Below are positions 15,219 through 24,105 of a stretch of 64,000 nt of DNA, one piece after another. The notes below the pieces were generated by a model. The model ran no database searches. It saw only the letters and a program-made list of their open reading frames with translations, and was not told the DNA's origin. This DNA is from JBDWFY01 sp965275915 (GTDB lineage Bacteria > Pseudomonadota > Alphaproteobacteria > Rhizobiales > Stappiaceae). Numbering within the stretch: position 1 is the first letter of the stretch; the number at the start of each line of letters is the position of its first letter. Location of the stretch: NCBI GenBank assembly GCA_965275915.1, contig CBDHYI010000006.1, positions 558,001-622,000 of the forward strand. The letters run 5' to 3'. The position numbers were made by a program, and so were the translations under genes.

Positions 15219-17611
15219 GTCATCGCCCCTTCCTTTTGTTTGCCAACGGGCACTTTGATGCGTTCGTCTGCCTCGGCCTCCTCCTTGGGCGGCCGCGGTG
15301 TAATGATTCGGACAAGGGCAAGGACCGCAAGACCCGTCACCATCACCACTGCGATCTCTCCCAGCGTATCAATCCCGCGGAAGTCGACCAGGATCACGTT
15401 GACCACATTCCGTCCGTGGGCGATCACCCGGCTGTATTCGTTAAAGAAGACTGCAAGTTCGTCGTTGAACGGCAATTGGGTTACCGCCATCAATGTCGCG
15501 CCCAGCACGAGGCCGCCAGCCACGGCGAGAAACCCGTCGAGCAGTTTCTGCGACCTGCGGCGATGATCGCGTGGGGAGAGATTGAGCCGTGTCATAACAA
15601 GAGCCAGGATGACGACGGACAGCGTTTCGACCATGAACTGCGTGAAGGACAGGTCGGGTGCGCCGAACAACAGGAATATCAGCGCGACGGCAAACCCCTG
15701 AATGCCGAGCGATACGATGGCCACCAGTCCGTTGGCGGCCAACAGCACCGCGATCAGGCCGATGACGGCGATGGCGAAGATGGACCACTCATAAAGGGCG
15801 AATTCGGGCACGGCCGGCATGGCGGGCCATTCGTTGAATACATAGAGCGGAACGAACAGTGTCAGAACCGTAGCGGCCACGGTAACGGTCATGTAGCCTT
15901 CCATGCGGCCGAACTGGATTTTGTCGGTCACGAAGGCCGAAAACCGGATGGTTGCCCGCACTGCCTGATCGAAGCCCTTGTCCGGTCCCCAGCCGATCGC
16001 TGTAAGGATGGCGGCAATGCTTGCCCGTGCCCGGTCAAGCTGCAGGAAAATCAAGATCCCGAGCGCAATGGTTATAACCGACAGGATCAGAGGCGTGCTG
16101 ATATAGGTCGGGAACAGATGAAGATTCGTTTCAATCGGACGATTGGCGATCGCCGCGGCCATCGGCTGAATAAACAGGAGACCGGTGGTGTGGGCCATCA
16201 GTGCGGCGGCAAGTCCGCATAGTGAGAGCGCTGCCGGCCCCAACCACAAGAGCGCGGGCCCCTCATGGGGCGATTTGGGTGTCTCGACCTTCATCCCCAT
16301 AAAGGGTTTCAATGCGACTGCGGCGGCGATGACGAGCATCAGCGAATTGCCGAAAACGGCGACGGCGGTGATCACCACGTTCTGCCACTGAGTGAACCAG
16401 ATGCCTTCATAAAGCACTTCTTTGGCGATGAATCCGATGAAAGGCGGCAGCCCGGCCATGGACAGGGACGCAAGGCAGGCGAACGCAAAGGTCAGCGGCA
16501 TGGCGCGTCCCATGCCCCCCACTTTGGTGACATCGCGCGTCCCCGCTTCGTGATCAATTGTCCCGACCACCATGAAAAGCGCACCCTTGAAAAGCGAGTG
16601 GGCCAGGAGATAGAGGGCGGCGCCCTCGATGGCCTTGTCGACACTGGTGCCGGTCAACATGACAAGAAGACCGAGCGAGGCAACGGTCGTATAGGCCAGC
16701 ATGAGTTTCATGTCGGTCTGACGCACCGCCAATATGGTGCCGACAAGCAGCGTCAAACCGCCGAAAACCGGCAGAATGGTCGACCAGAGCACTGTGTCGC
16801 CGAAGATCGGATGAACGCGCATCAACAGATAGACACCGGCTTTGACCATGGTGGCGGAATGCAGATAGGCCGAAACCGGCGTTGGTGCTTCCATGGCGTT
16901 GGGAAGCCAGAAATGGAACGGAAACTGCGCCGATTTGGTGAAGGCGCCACCAAGGATCAGGATCAGGATGGGCAGATACCAGCCGCTGTCCTTCAGGAAG
17001 TTGCCCTGCTGCAGAATGGCGGACATTTCCGTCTGGCCGGACACGTAACCAAGCAACAGCAGGCCCGCCAGAAGGATAAGACCGCCTCCGCCGGTCACGA
17101 CAAGCGCCTGTATCGCAGCGCGCCGTGAGCGTTCCGCCTTGTGATTGAAACCGATCAGGAGGAACGATGTGATCGAAGTCAGTTCCCAGAAGATGAACAG
17201 GGTGATCAGGTTGTCGGCCAACACCACGCCCATCATCGATCCCATAAACAGGAGGATGAATGAAAAGAACCGCCCAAGATCCGGATGACCTTTCAGATAG
17301 CCGCCCGAGTAAAGCACGATGAAGGTGCCGATGCCGGATATGAGCAAAGCGAAAAGCGTTGAAAGGCCGTCGATATAAAAGGAAAACCTGACAGAATATG
17401 TCGGGATCCAATCAGTCCCGATGACAAATCTCTGTCCGGCCGAAACGTCTGCGATATATCCGCAAAAATGATAGAAGATCAGCGCCGGAAAGATTGCCAG
17501 AAGCCATGCAGCGTTGTGATGAAGGATGCGCGCCAGAAACGGGGCAAGAACGGCAGCGATAAAAGGTGCTGCGACAGCTAAAAGAAGTGGGTCTATCCCG
17601 CCAAGCGCCAT
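15215..17611 (-). CDS. mrpA: Mrp antiporter subunit A
   Basis: The largest subunit, about 798 residues with some 20 membrane helices. The N-terminal part is a NuoL-like proton channel (FWELTSITSFLLIGF, GAFTKSAQFPFHFWLPNAM, SMAGLPPFIGFIAKE). The C-terminal part contains the MrpA-specific domains related to NuoJ and subunit B (GAPDLSFTQFMVETLSV, DFRGIDTLGEIAVVMVTG). ATG 17611 is preferred because the GGGGG ribosome site touches an ATG six bases upstream and is correctly spaced only for this one. It heads a seven-gene operon with overlapping junctions, and a structured leader precedes it. The expected role is resistance to sodium, alkali and other monovalent-cation stress. Confidence 0.95.
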   Translation of the reverse strand: MALGGIDPLLLAVAAPFIAAVLAPFLARILHHNAAWLLAIFPALIFYHFCGYIADVSAGQRFVIGTDWIPTYSVRFSFYIDGLSTLFALLISGIGTFIVLYSGGYLKGHPDLGRFFSFILLFMGSMMGVVLADNLITLFIFWELTSITSFLLIGFNHKAERSRRAAIQALVVTGGGGLILLAGLLLLGYVSGQTEMSAILQQGNFLKDSGWYLPILILILGGAFTKSAQFPFHFWLPNAMEAPTPVSAYLHSATMVKAGVYLLMRVHPIFGDTVLWSTILPVFGGLTLLVGTILAVRQTDMKLMLAYTTVASLGLLVMLTGTSVDKAIEGAALYLLAHSLFKGALFMVVGTIDHEAGTRDVTKVGGMGRAMPLTFAFACLASLSMAGLPPFIGFIAKEVLYEGIWFTQWQNVVITAVAVFGNSLMLVIAAAVALKPFMGMKVETPKSPHEGPALLWLGPAALSLCGLAAALMAHTTGLLFIQPMAAAIANRPIETNLHLFPTYISTPLILSVITIALGILIFLQLDRARASIAAILTAIGWGPDKGFDQAVRATIRFSAFVTDKIQFGRMEGYMTVTVAATVLTLFVPLYVFNEWPAMPAVPEFALYEWSIFAIAVIGLIAVLLAANGLVAIVSLGIQGFAVALIFLLFGAPDLSFTQFMVETLSVVILALVMTRLNLSPRDHRRRSQKLLDGFLAVAGGLVLGATLMAVTQLPFNDELAVFFNEYSRVIAHGRNVVNVILVDFRGIDTLGEIAVVMVTGLAVLALVRIITPRPPKEEAEADERIKVPVGKQKEGAMT

Positions 17612-17962
17612 GCGCATCCCCCTGCAACGATCAAATTCATTTACCCAGTTACCTGATCGTCCAAATGACCTCTTAAGGCCGTCCCCACATCCTGACCGGT
17701 AACAGCCCGGATGTCACAGACGACCATGTGATGCTGCCAACCCCCGGCCGGCAGCCCTCGTCTCAAACTCCCTAAACGAAAATCGGATGAACACGCTTGC
17801 GCAAGAAGGAGTGAGTCGCAGTATTAGTGAACAGGCGCGGTACAAACAACCATCCTATTCACTATATTACCCAAGAAATAAGTGCATGTATTATTGCATC
17901 CTGTCCAGAGGCCGCGCCCGCAATTCTACCAAGGCACCATTGCTGCGAAATAGGGAGTAACG
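17612..17962. other. Divergent region between mrpA and msrB
   Basis: A 351-base gap containing the mrpA leader on the minus strand (17690-17775), its downstream expression-platform region (17618-17690) and presumed promoters for both directions around 17780-17900. No reading frame was recognised. Confidence 0.5.
17690..17775 (-). ncRNA. Structured leader upstream of mrpA, candidate cation riboswitch (nhaA-I-like)
   Basis: Read on the minus strand, the leader starts GGGAGTTTGAGACGAGG. It then forms the hairpin GCTGCC/GGCAGC (17750-17755 with 17733-17738, loop GGCCGGGGGTT). A second hairpin TCACA/TGTGA follows (17727-17731 with 17714-17718). Its loop contains TCGTC (17719-17723), which can pair with the upstream GACGA (17758-17762), giving a pseudoknot. 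A third short stem, CCGG/CCGG, lies at 17696-17710. Position in front of a monovalent-cation antiporter operon and the compact pseudoknotted fold resemble the nhaA-I motif class, reported as lithium/sodium-responsive riboswitches. The class label is from memory and not verified; the pairing itself is seen in the sequence. Confidence 0.5.
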
Positions 17963-18388
17963 ATGTCCGAAGCAAATAACACCGATAAGCAAGATATTCG
18001 ATCTTTGACGGAGGAGGATTGGCGGAAAAGACTCAGTTCGGAGGAGTTTCACGTTCTAAGAAAGGCGGGAACCGAGCGCCCCTTTACAGGTCGTTATTGG
18101 GACGAGTTTTCCGGTGGTACTTACAGTTGCGCCGGGTGCGGCAACCAACTGTTCCGGTCGGATACGAAGTTCGACGCCGGTTGCGGCTGGCCGAGTTTCT
18201 TTCAGGCGATTTCCGAGCGCTCGGTCACCGAACATGAAGACAACAGTTTCATGATGCGGCGTACCGAAATTCGATGCGGTCATTGCGAAGGACATCTTGG
18301 TCATGTGTTCCCCGATGGGCCGCCGCCGACGGGTCTGAGATACTGCATGAATGGAACCGCCTTGAAATTGGCGCGGGACGACGAATAA
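17963..18388 (+). CDS. msrB: Peptide-methionine (R)-S-oxide reductase MsrB
   Basis: A cytoplasmic repair enzyme (141 residues) that reduces the R form of methionine sulfoxide in proteins. It has the two zinc-binding pairs Cys56/Cys59 (CAGC) and Cys105/Cys108 (CGHC), the GCGWPSF motif (73-79) and the catalytic Cys128 in RYCMNGTAL. Most family members have RYCxNS here, so Gly131 in place of Ser is unusual though probably tolerated. The resolving Cys is not obvious. An AGGGAG ribosome site precedes the ATG. It stands as a single gene divergent from mrp. Confidence 0.94.
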   Translation: MSEANNTDKQDIRSLTEEDWRKRLSSEEFHVLRKAGTERPFTGRYWDEFSGGTYSCAGCGNQLFRSDTKFDAGCGWPSFFQAISERSVTEHEDNSFMMRRTEIRCGHCEGHLGHVFPDGPPPTGLRYCMNGTALKLARDDE

Positions 18389-18464
18389 ATACCGTTCGGC
18401 AAGCAGATGCCAAACCGGCCGTCAGCCGTCTTCCCGCTTATCACTATTTTTCCGTTTAATTGAA

Positions 18465-18486
18465 AATGTGATGGATATCACATTTT
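18465..18486. promoter_or_regulatory. CRP-type palindrome upstream of ptrB
   Basis: AAATGTGATGGATATCACATTT is a perfect TGTGA-N6-TCACA site with matching flanks, 138 bases before the ptrB start and 77 bases after the msrB stop. It could serve as a Crp/Fnr-family operator, or it could be part of a hairpin after msrB. Confidence 0.5.
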
Positions 18487-18623
18487 TCAAGATGCCCCTG
18501 CCGTATTCCTGAACCATAATCCGTTCACATGCCAATCACCCGCGATAAATTTCCAGCGGGCATAACAAGCGCTAAAAACCAATCGCGGTTCCGGCCTCAT
18601 ATTCACAACGAGCGCACAAAATC

Positions 18624-20753
18624 ATGACAGACCTCCCCGCTCCCCCCATCGCACAGAAAAAAGCGACCAAGAGCACGCATCACGGCATAGAGATCTGGGA
18701 CGACTACGCCTGGATAAGGGATGACAACTGGCAGCAGGTGATGCGCGACCCGTCGGTTCTTGATCCTGAAATCCGCGCGTATCTGGAAGCGGAAAACGCC
18801 TATACCGAAGCGGCAATGAAGGACACCGAAACGTTGCAGGAGGCGCTTTTCGCCGAGATGCGCGGGCGGATCAAAGAGGACGATTCATCTGTTCCCTCCC
18901 CGGACGGCCCTTATGCCTATGCTGTCCGGTATGTGGAGGGTGCTCAACATCCTATGCTGATCCGGTCCGATCGGGACGGGCAGAACGAGACAACGCTGCT
19001 TGATGCCAATCAACTTGCTGAAGGAAAGGCATATTTCAAGCTGGGTGGCGTTGAGCATTCATCGGATCACAGGCTCCTTGCCTGGGCTTCGGACGATAAG
19101 GGGTCGGAGTATTACACCGTTCGCATCCGTGATCTTGACACCGGCGAAGATCTCGCGGACGAACTCCCCGAGACGGCTGGCGGAGCAGTCTTTGCTGCGG
19201 ACGGAAAAACACTGTTTTACACATGGCTCGATGAGAACCACCGTCCGTGCAAGGTTTTCCGGCACACGATCGGGACGCCGCGCGAAAACGACGTTCTTGT
19301 TTACGAAGAGGCCGATCCGGGCTTCTTTGTCGGCGTGGGCAAGACTCAGTCCGGCGCTTACATCCTTATCGCCTGCCATGATCACCAGACTTCGGAAGTT
19401 CGCGTCATAAGCTCGAACAGCCCAACGGAAACGCCGCGTCTGATTGCCGAACGACTGGTCGAGCAGGAATACTCCCTGGATCATTGTGGCGACCGGTTCC
19501 TGATCCTGACGAATGCGGATGGTGCGGAAGACTATAAGATTGTCTCTGCTCCAACGGAAAATGCCGGCCGGGAGAACTGGACGGACGTCGTCCCCCACAA
19601 ACCGGGCCGTCTGATCCTGTCGCATACCTGTTACGACGGTCATATGGTGCGGCTTGAGCGCGAAGACGGCCTGCCGCGCATCGTTATCCGGCGGATGGCC
19701 GACAATATCGAGCATAGCATTTCCTTTGATGAGGAAGCCTACGCGCTCGGTCTTTCGGGCGGCTATGAATACGATACGACGACAATCCGCTTCAGTTATT
19801 CATCCATGACGACGCCGTCCCGTGTTTTCGACTACGATATGGAAACGCGCGACCGCGTGTTGAAAAAGGAACAGGAAGTTCCGAGCGGTCATAGTGCTGA
19901 TGACTATGTAACCAGGCGCATCATGGCCCCCGCCCAGGACGGCGAGCAGGTGCCCGTCACGCTGCTTTACCGGAAAGAAACCGAACTGGACGGAACCGCG
20001 CCCTGTCTCCTTTATGGCTACGGATCATACGGGATGACCATTCCGGCCGGTTTCAACACCAATTGCCTGTCGCTGGTCGACCGCGGCTTTGTCTACGCAA
20101 TTGCGCATATCAGGGGCGGCAAGGATAAAGGCTTTCGCTGGTATAAAGAGGGTCGGCGGGAGAAGAAGGAAAACACGTTCAAGGACTTTATTGCAGCTGC
20201 CGAACATATTGTGTCTGAACGCATAAGTTATGCCGGCGGTCTTATCGCCCACGGCGGATCGGCGGGCGGAATGCTGATGGGAGCCGTCGCGAACATGGCC
20301 CCCGATCAGTTTGCCGGGATTATTGCCGAAGTCCCGTTCGTTGATGTGCTGAACACGATGCTGGACGACACCTTGCCTTTGACGCCGCCTGAATGGCCTG
20401 AATGGGGCAACCCGATTTCAGACAAAGAGGCGTTCGAGACCATTTCAGGCTATTCCCCGTACGACAATGTTGCCGCGCAGAATTACCCGGCCATCCTGGC
20501 AATTGGCGGCCTGACCGACCCGCGTGTGACCTACTGGGAGCCCGCGAAATGGGTGGCTCGGCTACGGGCAACGAAGACGGGTGACAACCTGCTTGTTCTG
20601 AAAACCAATATGGATGCCGGGCATGGCGGCGCATCGGGACGGTTCGATCGACTTGAAGAAGTCGCGTTCAACTATGCGTTCGCCTTAAAAATCGCCGACA
20701 TCGAGATCAACTCCTCGTCAGTGCCGGAACAAACACAAAAAGTCGCCGTTTAG
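18624..20753 (+). CDS. ptrB: Oligopeptidase B (S9 family serine peptidase)
   Basis: A cytoplasmic peptidase of 709 residues that cuts short peptides after basic residues. An N-terminal beta-propeller (about residues 70-410) precedes an alpha/beta-hydrolase domain. The nucleophile is Ser546 in HGGSAGG. The acid is near residue 632 (GLTDPRVTYWEP) and the His near 667 (DAGHGGASGRF). YGSYG (about residues 465-469) contributes to the oxyanion hole. The acidic clusters expected to bind Arg/Lys (YAEVPFVDV region) are present. The size matches E. coli PtrB. It appears to be monocistronic, with a CRP-like palindrome in its upstream region. Confidence 0.93.
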   Translation: MTDLPAPPIAQKKATKSTHHGIEIWDDYAWIRDDNWQQVMRDPSVLDPEIRAYLEAENAYTEAAMKDTETLQEALFAEMRGRIKEDDSSVPSPDGPYAYAVRYVEGAQHPMLIRSDRDGQNETTLLDANQLAEGKAYFKLGGVEHSSDHRLLAWASDDKGSEYYTVRIRDLDTGEDLADELPETAGGAVFAADGKTLFYTWLDENHRPCKVFRHTIGTPRENDVLVYEEADPGFFVGVGKTQSGAYILIACHDHQTSEVRVISSNSPTETPRLIAERLVEQEYSLDHCGDRFLILTNADGAEDYKIVSAPTENAGRENWTDVVPHKPGRLILSHTCYDGHMVRLEREDGLPRIVIRRMADNIEHSISFDEEAYALGLSGGYEYDTTTIRFSYSSMTTPSRVFDYDMETRDRVLKKEQEVPSGHSADDYVTRRIMAPAQDGEQVPVTLLYRKETELDGTAPCLLYGYGSYGMTIPAGFNTNCLSLVDRGFVYAIAHIRGGKDKGFRWYKEGRREKKENTFKDFIAAAEHIVSERISYAGGLIAHGGSAGGMLMGAVANMAPDQFAGIIAEVPFVDVLNTMLDDTLPLTPPEWPEWGNPISDKEAFETISGYSPYDNVAAQNYPAILAIGGLTDPRVTYWEPAKWVARLRATKTGDNLLVLKTNMDAGHGGASGRFDRLEEVAFNYAFALKIADIEINSSSVPEQTQKVAV

Positions 20754-20849
20754 GCTCGGTGACCGCGACATTTTGCCGGCCGTACGGCTGATCCGCTTCC
20801 CGGCACTGGGCGTAAGCATTGTGAAACCTGTCTTCGTTTGGAGCACACA

Positions 20850-21374
20850 ATGCCCGGCCGACCCGTAAAAGGCTGTCTCATCACAAATCTTGTTTTCGCC
20901 CTCACGCTGTGGGCTTTGAGCCCCGCGGTTGCCAGTACCGACGAGTTTGTGCTCGAGCGCTATTTTCAAGGCAAGACGAAAGCGTCCGGTGTCTTTCGAA
21001 GCTGGATCGCCGGCGTCAATCGCAACTTCACGGTGACGACAACCGGCACCTGGGACGGTGATACCCTTGCTCTGCGCGAAGACTTCATCTTTGAAGACGG
21101 TGAGCGCGATACAAAGACATGGTATTTCAAGAAAATTGCCGATGGTGAATATCTGGGCACGAGAGCCGACGTAATCGGCGAGACCCGGCTGCGTACGTTC
21201 GGAAACAAAATCCGGTTCTCTTATGTTGCCGAAGTCCCCAACGATGGCGGGACAACCCGGCTTCGTTTTTCAGATACACTGACCTTGCAAAGCGATGGAA
21301 CGGTCCTGAACACCGCGCGGGTAAGCAAGTTCGGGCTGCCCGTCGGTCATGTCGAACTGACGTTTCGGAAGTAA
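20850..21374 (+). CDS. DUF3833 family protein, secreted
   Basis: A protein of 174 residues with a signal peptide (hydrophobic about residues 10-28, cleavage near ALSPAVA-STDE) and a lipocalin-like domain typical of DUF3833. Supporting segments are LERYFQGKTKASGVFRSW, NFTVTTTGTWDGDTLALREDF, TWYFKK and a C-terminal KFGLPVGHVELTFRK. ATG 20850 has TTTGGAG 6 bases upstream. In some members a Cys at the signal end makes them lipoproteins; here no such Cys is seen at the cleavage site. Function is unknown. It follows ptrB by 97 bases. Confidence 0.8.
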   Translation: MPGRPVKGCLITNLVFALTLWALSPAVASTDEFVLERYFQGKTKASGVFRSWIAGVNRNFTVTTTGTWDGDTLALREDFIFEDGERDTKTWYFKKIADGEYLGTRADVIGETRLRTFGNKIRFSYVAEVPNDGGTTRLRFSDTLTLQSDGTVLNTARVSKFGLPVGHVELTFRK

Positions 21375-21604
21375 TGCCCTGGCGCAGCCTTTTTTCCGGC
21401 AACTTCTGCCTCAATATCGTTTGATTTATCTGGCCTTTAATTTTTTGACTTAAAGTAAGATTCGACTTCGTGGTGCGGTAGCGCCTTGCTTAAACCGGTT
21501 ACGCTCACGTTTCGTCAGAAAAATTTGAACAGACGGATTGCCGGACGATCTTGGAAACCCGGTACCCGGTGGGTAACCTGATTGGAAAAATGAGGACTTC
21601 AAAC

Positions 21605-21949
21605 ATGCGTTTTGGCATTGCAACGATACTGATTGCCACAAGCCTGATCCTTGCTTCCTGCTATCATCAGAACCCGATCGTCAACACAAGTGCGGGTACA
21701 TTTCCCAATTCTTATGGTTCCGGCGATCCGATGGACTGTAAAACAGCAGCATCCAATTATGGCGCGGAGAATGTCTGGTGGGGTCGCGTCGCGGGTACCT
21801 TCACCGATCCGCAAAATGACAGCTTCAAAAAGATTTCCCGATGGGCCTGTTTCCCGAACCAGACGCAATGTGAATTCTGGAGGGCGAACATCAGTTCTCC
21901 GCTGGAGATCGTACGCCAAAACAGCTGCGTTCGCGGATACACAGCCTGA
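21605..21949 (+). CDS. Small hypothetical lipoprotein
   Basis: A protein of 114 residues with a lipoprotein signal (IATILIATSLILASC, lipobox LASC), so it should be attached to the envelope. The mature part has four further Cys residues and aromatic patches (ENVWWGRV, SRWACF, CEFWRANI), suggesting a disulphide-stabilised fold. It matches no family I recognise. The start may be ATG 21605 (AGGAC upstream) or ATG 21590; the signal peptide is complete from either. Confidence 0.65.
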   Translation: MRFGIATILIATSLILASCYHQNPIVNTSAGTFPNSYGSGDPMDCKTAASNYGAENVWWGRVAGTFTDPQNDSFKKISRWACFPNQTQCEFWRANISSPLEIVRQNSCVRGYTA

Positions 21950-21960
21950 AATGACGAAAA

Positions 21961-21992
21961 ACGATAAAAAAGGCGCCGAAGTGCTCGGCGCC
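21961..21992 (-). terminator. Rho-independent terminator after the superoxide dismutase gene
   Basis: The 8-bp stem GGCGCCGA / TCGGCGCC is followed on the minus strand by TTTTTT, 33 bases past the sodB stop. It may also end the convergent lipoprotein transcript on the plus strand. Confidence 0.82.
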
Positions 21993-22024
21993 TTTCCCTA
22001 TTGGTCAAATACAGTTCCCGGCCC

Positions 22025-22624
22025 TTAAGACGCGGCCTCAAACAACTCGGCGACATAGTCCCAGTTCACGAGATTGTCGAACCAGGCTTCGAGATACTTC
22101 GGGCGCGCATTGCGGTAGTCGATGTAATAGGAATGTTCCCAGACATCGCAGCCAAGAAGCGGCGTTGCGTCGTCCACCAGCGGGTTTTCACCGTTGGGCG
22201 TTTTCATCACGACAAGCTTGCCGTCTTTCAGGGCCAGCCAGGCCCAGCCGGAACCGAACTGAGTTACACCGGCATTGATGAAGTCGCTCCGGAACTTGTC
22301 GAAACCGCCAAGGTCCGCGTCAATTTTTGATGCAAGTGCTCCCGGCAGAGAAGAGCCGCCGCCACCCGGCTTCATCCATTTCCAGAAATGAACATGGTTG
22401 TAGTGCTGGGCCGCGTTGTTGAACAGACCGGCATTGGAACCGAAGCTGCCCCGAACCACATCTTCCAGGCTTTTGCCTTCAAGGCCGGACCCGCTGAGCA
22501 GGTTGTTGCCGTTTGTTACATAGGCCTGATGATGTTTATCGTGATGGAATTCAAGCGTTTCCGCTGACATGAATTCGCCAAGTGCGTCATAAGCATATGG
22601 CAGATCAGGGAGTTCAAATGACAT
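22025..22624 (-). CDS. sodB: Iron superoxide dismutase
   Basis: A cytoplasmic enzyme (199 residues) that converts superoxide to peroxide and oxygen. Metal ligands are His27, His74, Asp160 and His164. The segments AQHYNHVHFW and FGSGWAWL are typical of the Fe or cambialistic type, as is GSNAGLFNNAAQHYN. ATG 22624 is chosen because GGAGGAT lies just upstream and the protein then starts MSFELPDLPYAYDAL like its homologues; a longer frame exists upstream but does not look like SOD. A strong terminator follows. Confidence 0.95.
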   Translation of the reverse strand: MSFELPDLPYAYDALGEFMSAETLEFHHDKHHQAYVTNGNNLLSGSGLEGKSLEDVVRGSFGSNAGLFNNAAQHYNHVHFWKWMKPGGGGSSLPGALASKIDADLGGFDKFRSDFINAGVTQFGSGWAWLALKDGKLVVMKTPNGENPLVDDATPLLGCDVWEHSYYIDYRNARPKYLEAWFDNLVNWDYVAELFEAAS

Positions 22625-22886
22625 GGACAAATCCTCCGAGAAGTGGTCATCAGACCGGCAAGTGGGGCAACGGCCTGATTGCCGTCGTTGGTAGCGCAAA
22701 ATAGGAGTGTTGATGAGACGAGGCAATGACCCCATGAGATTATTTTAGATATTTTTTTCTTTTTTATTCCCGTCGGTCTCCGCCGTCCATCGGGTGAAAC
22801 AACAAACTGCTTTACCTGATTTCCTTTTTGCGTTCTCCTACGGGCGCAGCGACAACACGAACCACAGCTCGACCCCGGCTTCATTT

Positions 22887-24083
22887 ATGAAAAAAACTCC
22901 CCCCTCCCCGATCCTGGTGGCGACAGGCGGGCTGATAACCCTCGCGGTGGCAATGGGGTACGGCCGCTTTGTCTATACGCCGATCCTGCCGTTCATGATC
23001 GGACAGGATGTTATCAATCCGTCGGAGGCCGGACTGATCGCAACCGCAAATTATGCCGGATATCTTCTGGGGGCGCTGGCGGCCGCAAGGATTTCACTCC
23101 CGGGCGGCATCAAGAACTGGTTTGTCTGTGCGCTGGTCACCAGCGCACTCACCACATCGCTGATGGGCGTATTCGAGGGGCCGCTCATATTCGGCTTCAT
23201 CCGGTTTCTCAGTGGTCTTGCCAGTGCATTTTCCTTTGTCCTGGGTTCATCAATGGTCTTTGCATGGCTCGCCAAGGCAGGCGCCGATCATCTGACCGGT
23301 CTCCATTTCGCCGGGGTTGGCATCGGAATTGCCGTTTCAGCAGCCATGGTCGCTGCGATTGGTGAGGACAGCACGCACTGGACACAGTTTTGGATTTACA
23401 GTGGTTTTTTCAGCGTGCTTGGGACGATCGCGGCTTCTATTCTGATTCCGGCACCGCCGCGCAGCGACGCGGGGGTGCCGGATGCGGAGCCTCCGCTGGC
23501 CTTCAACTGGCCGATCATGCGCCTTGTCCTGGCCTACGGCCTGTTTGGTTTCGGCTATGTCATCACAGCGACATTTATCTCAACCATCGCCCGTCAGAAT
23601 CCCGCGCTTCAACCTTTGGAGCCCTATGTCTGGCTTCTGGTCGGTTTGAGCGCGGCACCCTCGGTGGTGCTTATGGTTCTTATTGCCGGTCGTATAGGAA
23701 ACCGGCTGACTCTCGGTCTTGCATGCCTGCTGGAGGCTGTGGGTGTTGCGATCAGTGTCCTGAGCACCACCCCGATGCTGCTGGCTGTCGGAGCAGTCCT
23801 GTTGGGCGGAACGTTTGTCGGAATTACGGCCGTCGGCCTGTTCGAAGCGCGCCAGCTGGCCGCTGAAAGCCCGCGACGCGCGGTTGGATATATGACTGCA
23901 GCCTTCGGATTGGGGCAAATGATCGGGCCAAGTGTCGCCAGTTGGTTCTATGATTTCAATGAGGACTTCCTGTTGGCTTCGATCTGCGCCAGCGGTGCAC
24001 TTGTTCTCGCCGCTGTTCTGGTGTTTTGGAAATCAAAGGCCGTATCGGTGCGTCCCTCTGCCTCCGGGGCCGACAACCTGTAA
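22887..24083 (+). CDS. YbfB/YjiJ-type MFS transporter
   Basis: A membrane protein of 398 residues with 12 predicted helices. It shows the YbfB/YjiJ pattern GYGRFVYTPILPFMI near the first helix, ANYAGYLLGALAA, and IRFLSGLASAFSFVLGSSMVFAWLA. Family members are presumed exporters of unknown substrates. ATG 22887 is used because the preceding in-frame extension is not hydrophobic and no good ribosome site supports it. It is divergent from sodB and ends 22 bases from the convergent aminotransferase gene. Confidence 0.85.
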   Translation: MKKTPPSPILVATGGLITLAVAMGYGRFVYTPILPFMIGQDVINPSEAGLIATANYAGYLLGALAAARISLPGGIKNWFVCALVTSALTTSLMGVFEGPLIFGFIRFLSGLASAFSFVLGSSMVFAWLAKAGADHLTGLHFAGVGIGIAVSAAMVAAIGEDSTHWTQFWIYSGFFSVLGTIAASILIPAPPRSDAGVPDAEPPLAFNWPIMRLVLAYGLFGFGYVITATFISTIARQNPALQPLEPYVWLLVGLSAAPSVVLMVLIAGRIGNRLTLGLACLLEAVGVAISVLSTTPMLLAVGAVLLGGTFVGITAVGLFEARQLAAESPRRAVGYMTAAFGLGQMIGPSVASWFYDFNEDFLLASICASGALVLAAVLVFWKSKAVSVRPSASGADNL

Positions 24084-24105
24084 ACCGGTTCGCAAGGCGC
24101 CGGGA

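Noticed and set aside
15236..16222. A 328-residue plus-strand frame inside mrpA
   Set aside because: Antisense shadow of a certain gene; polar, low-complexity sequence and no ribosome site.
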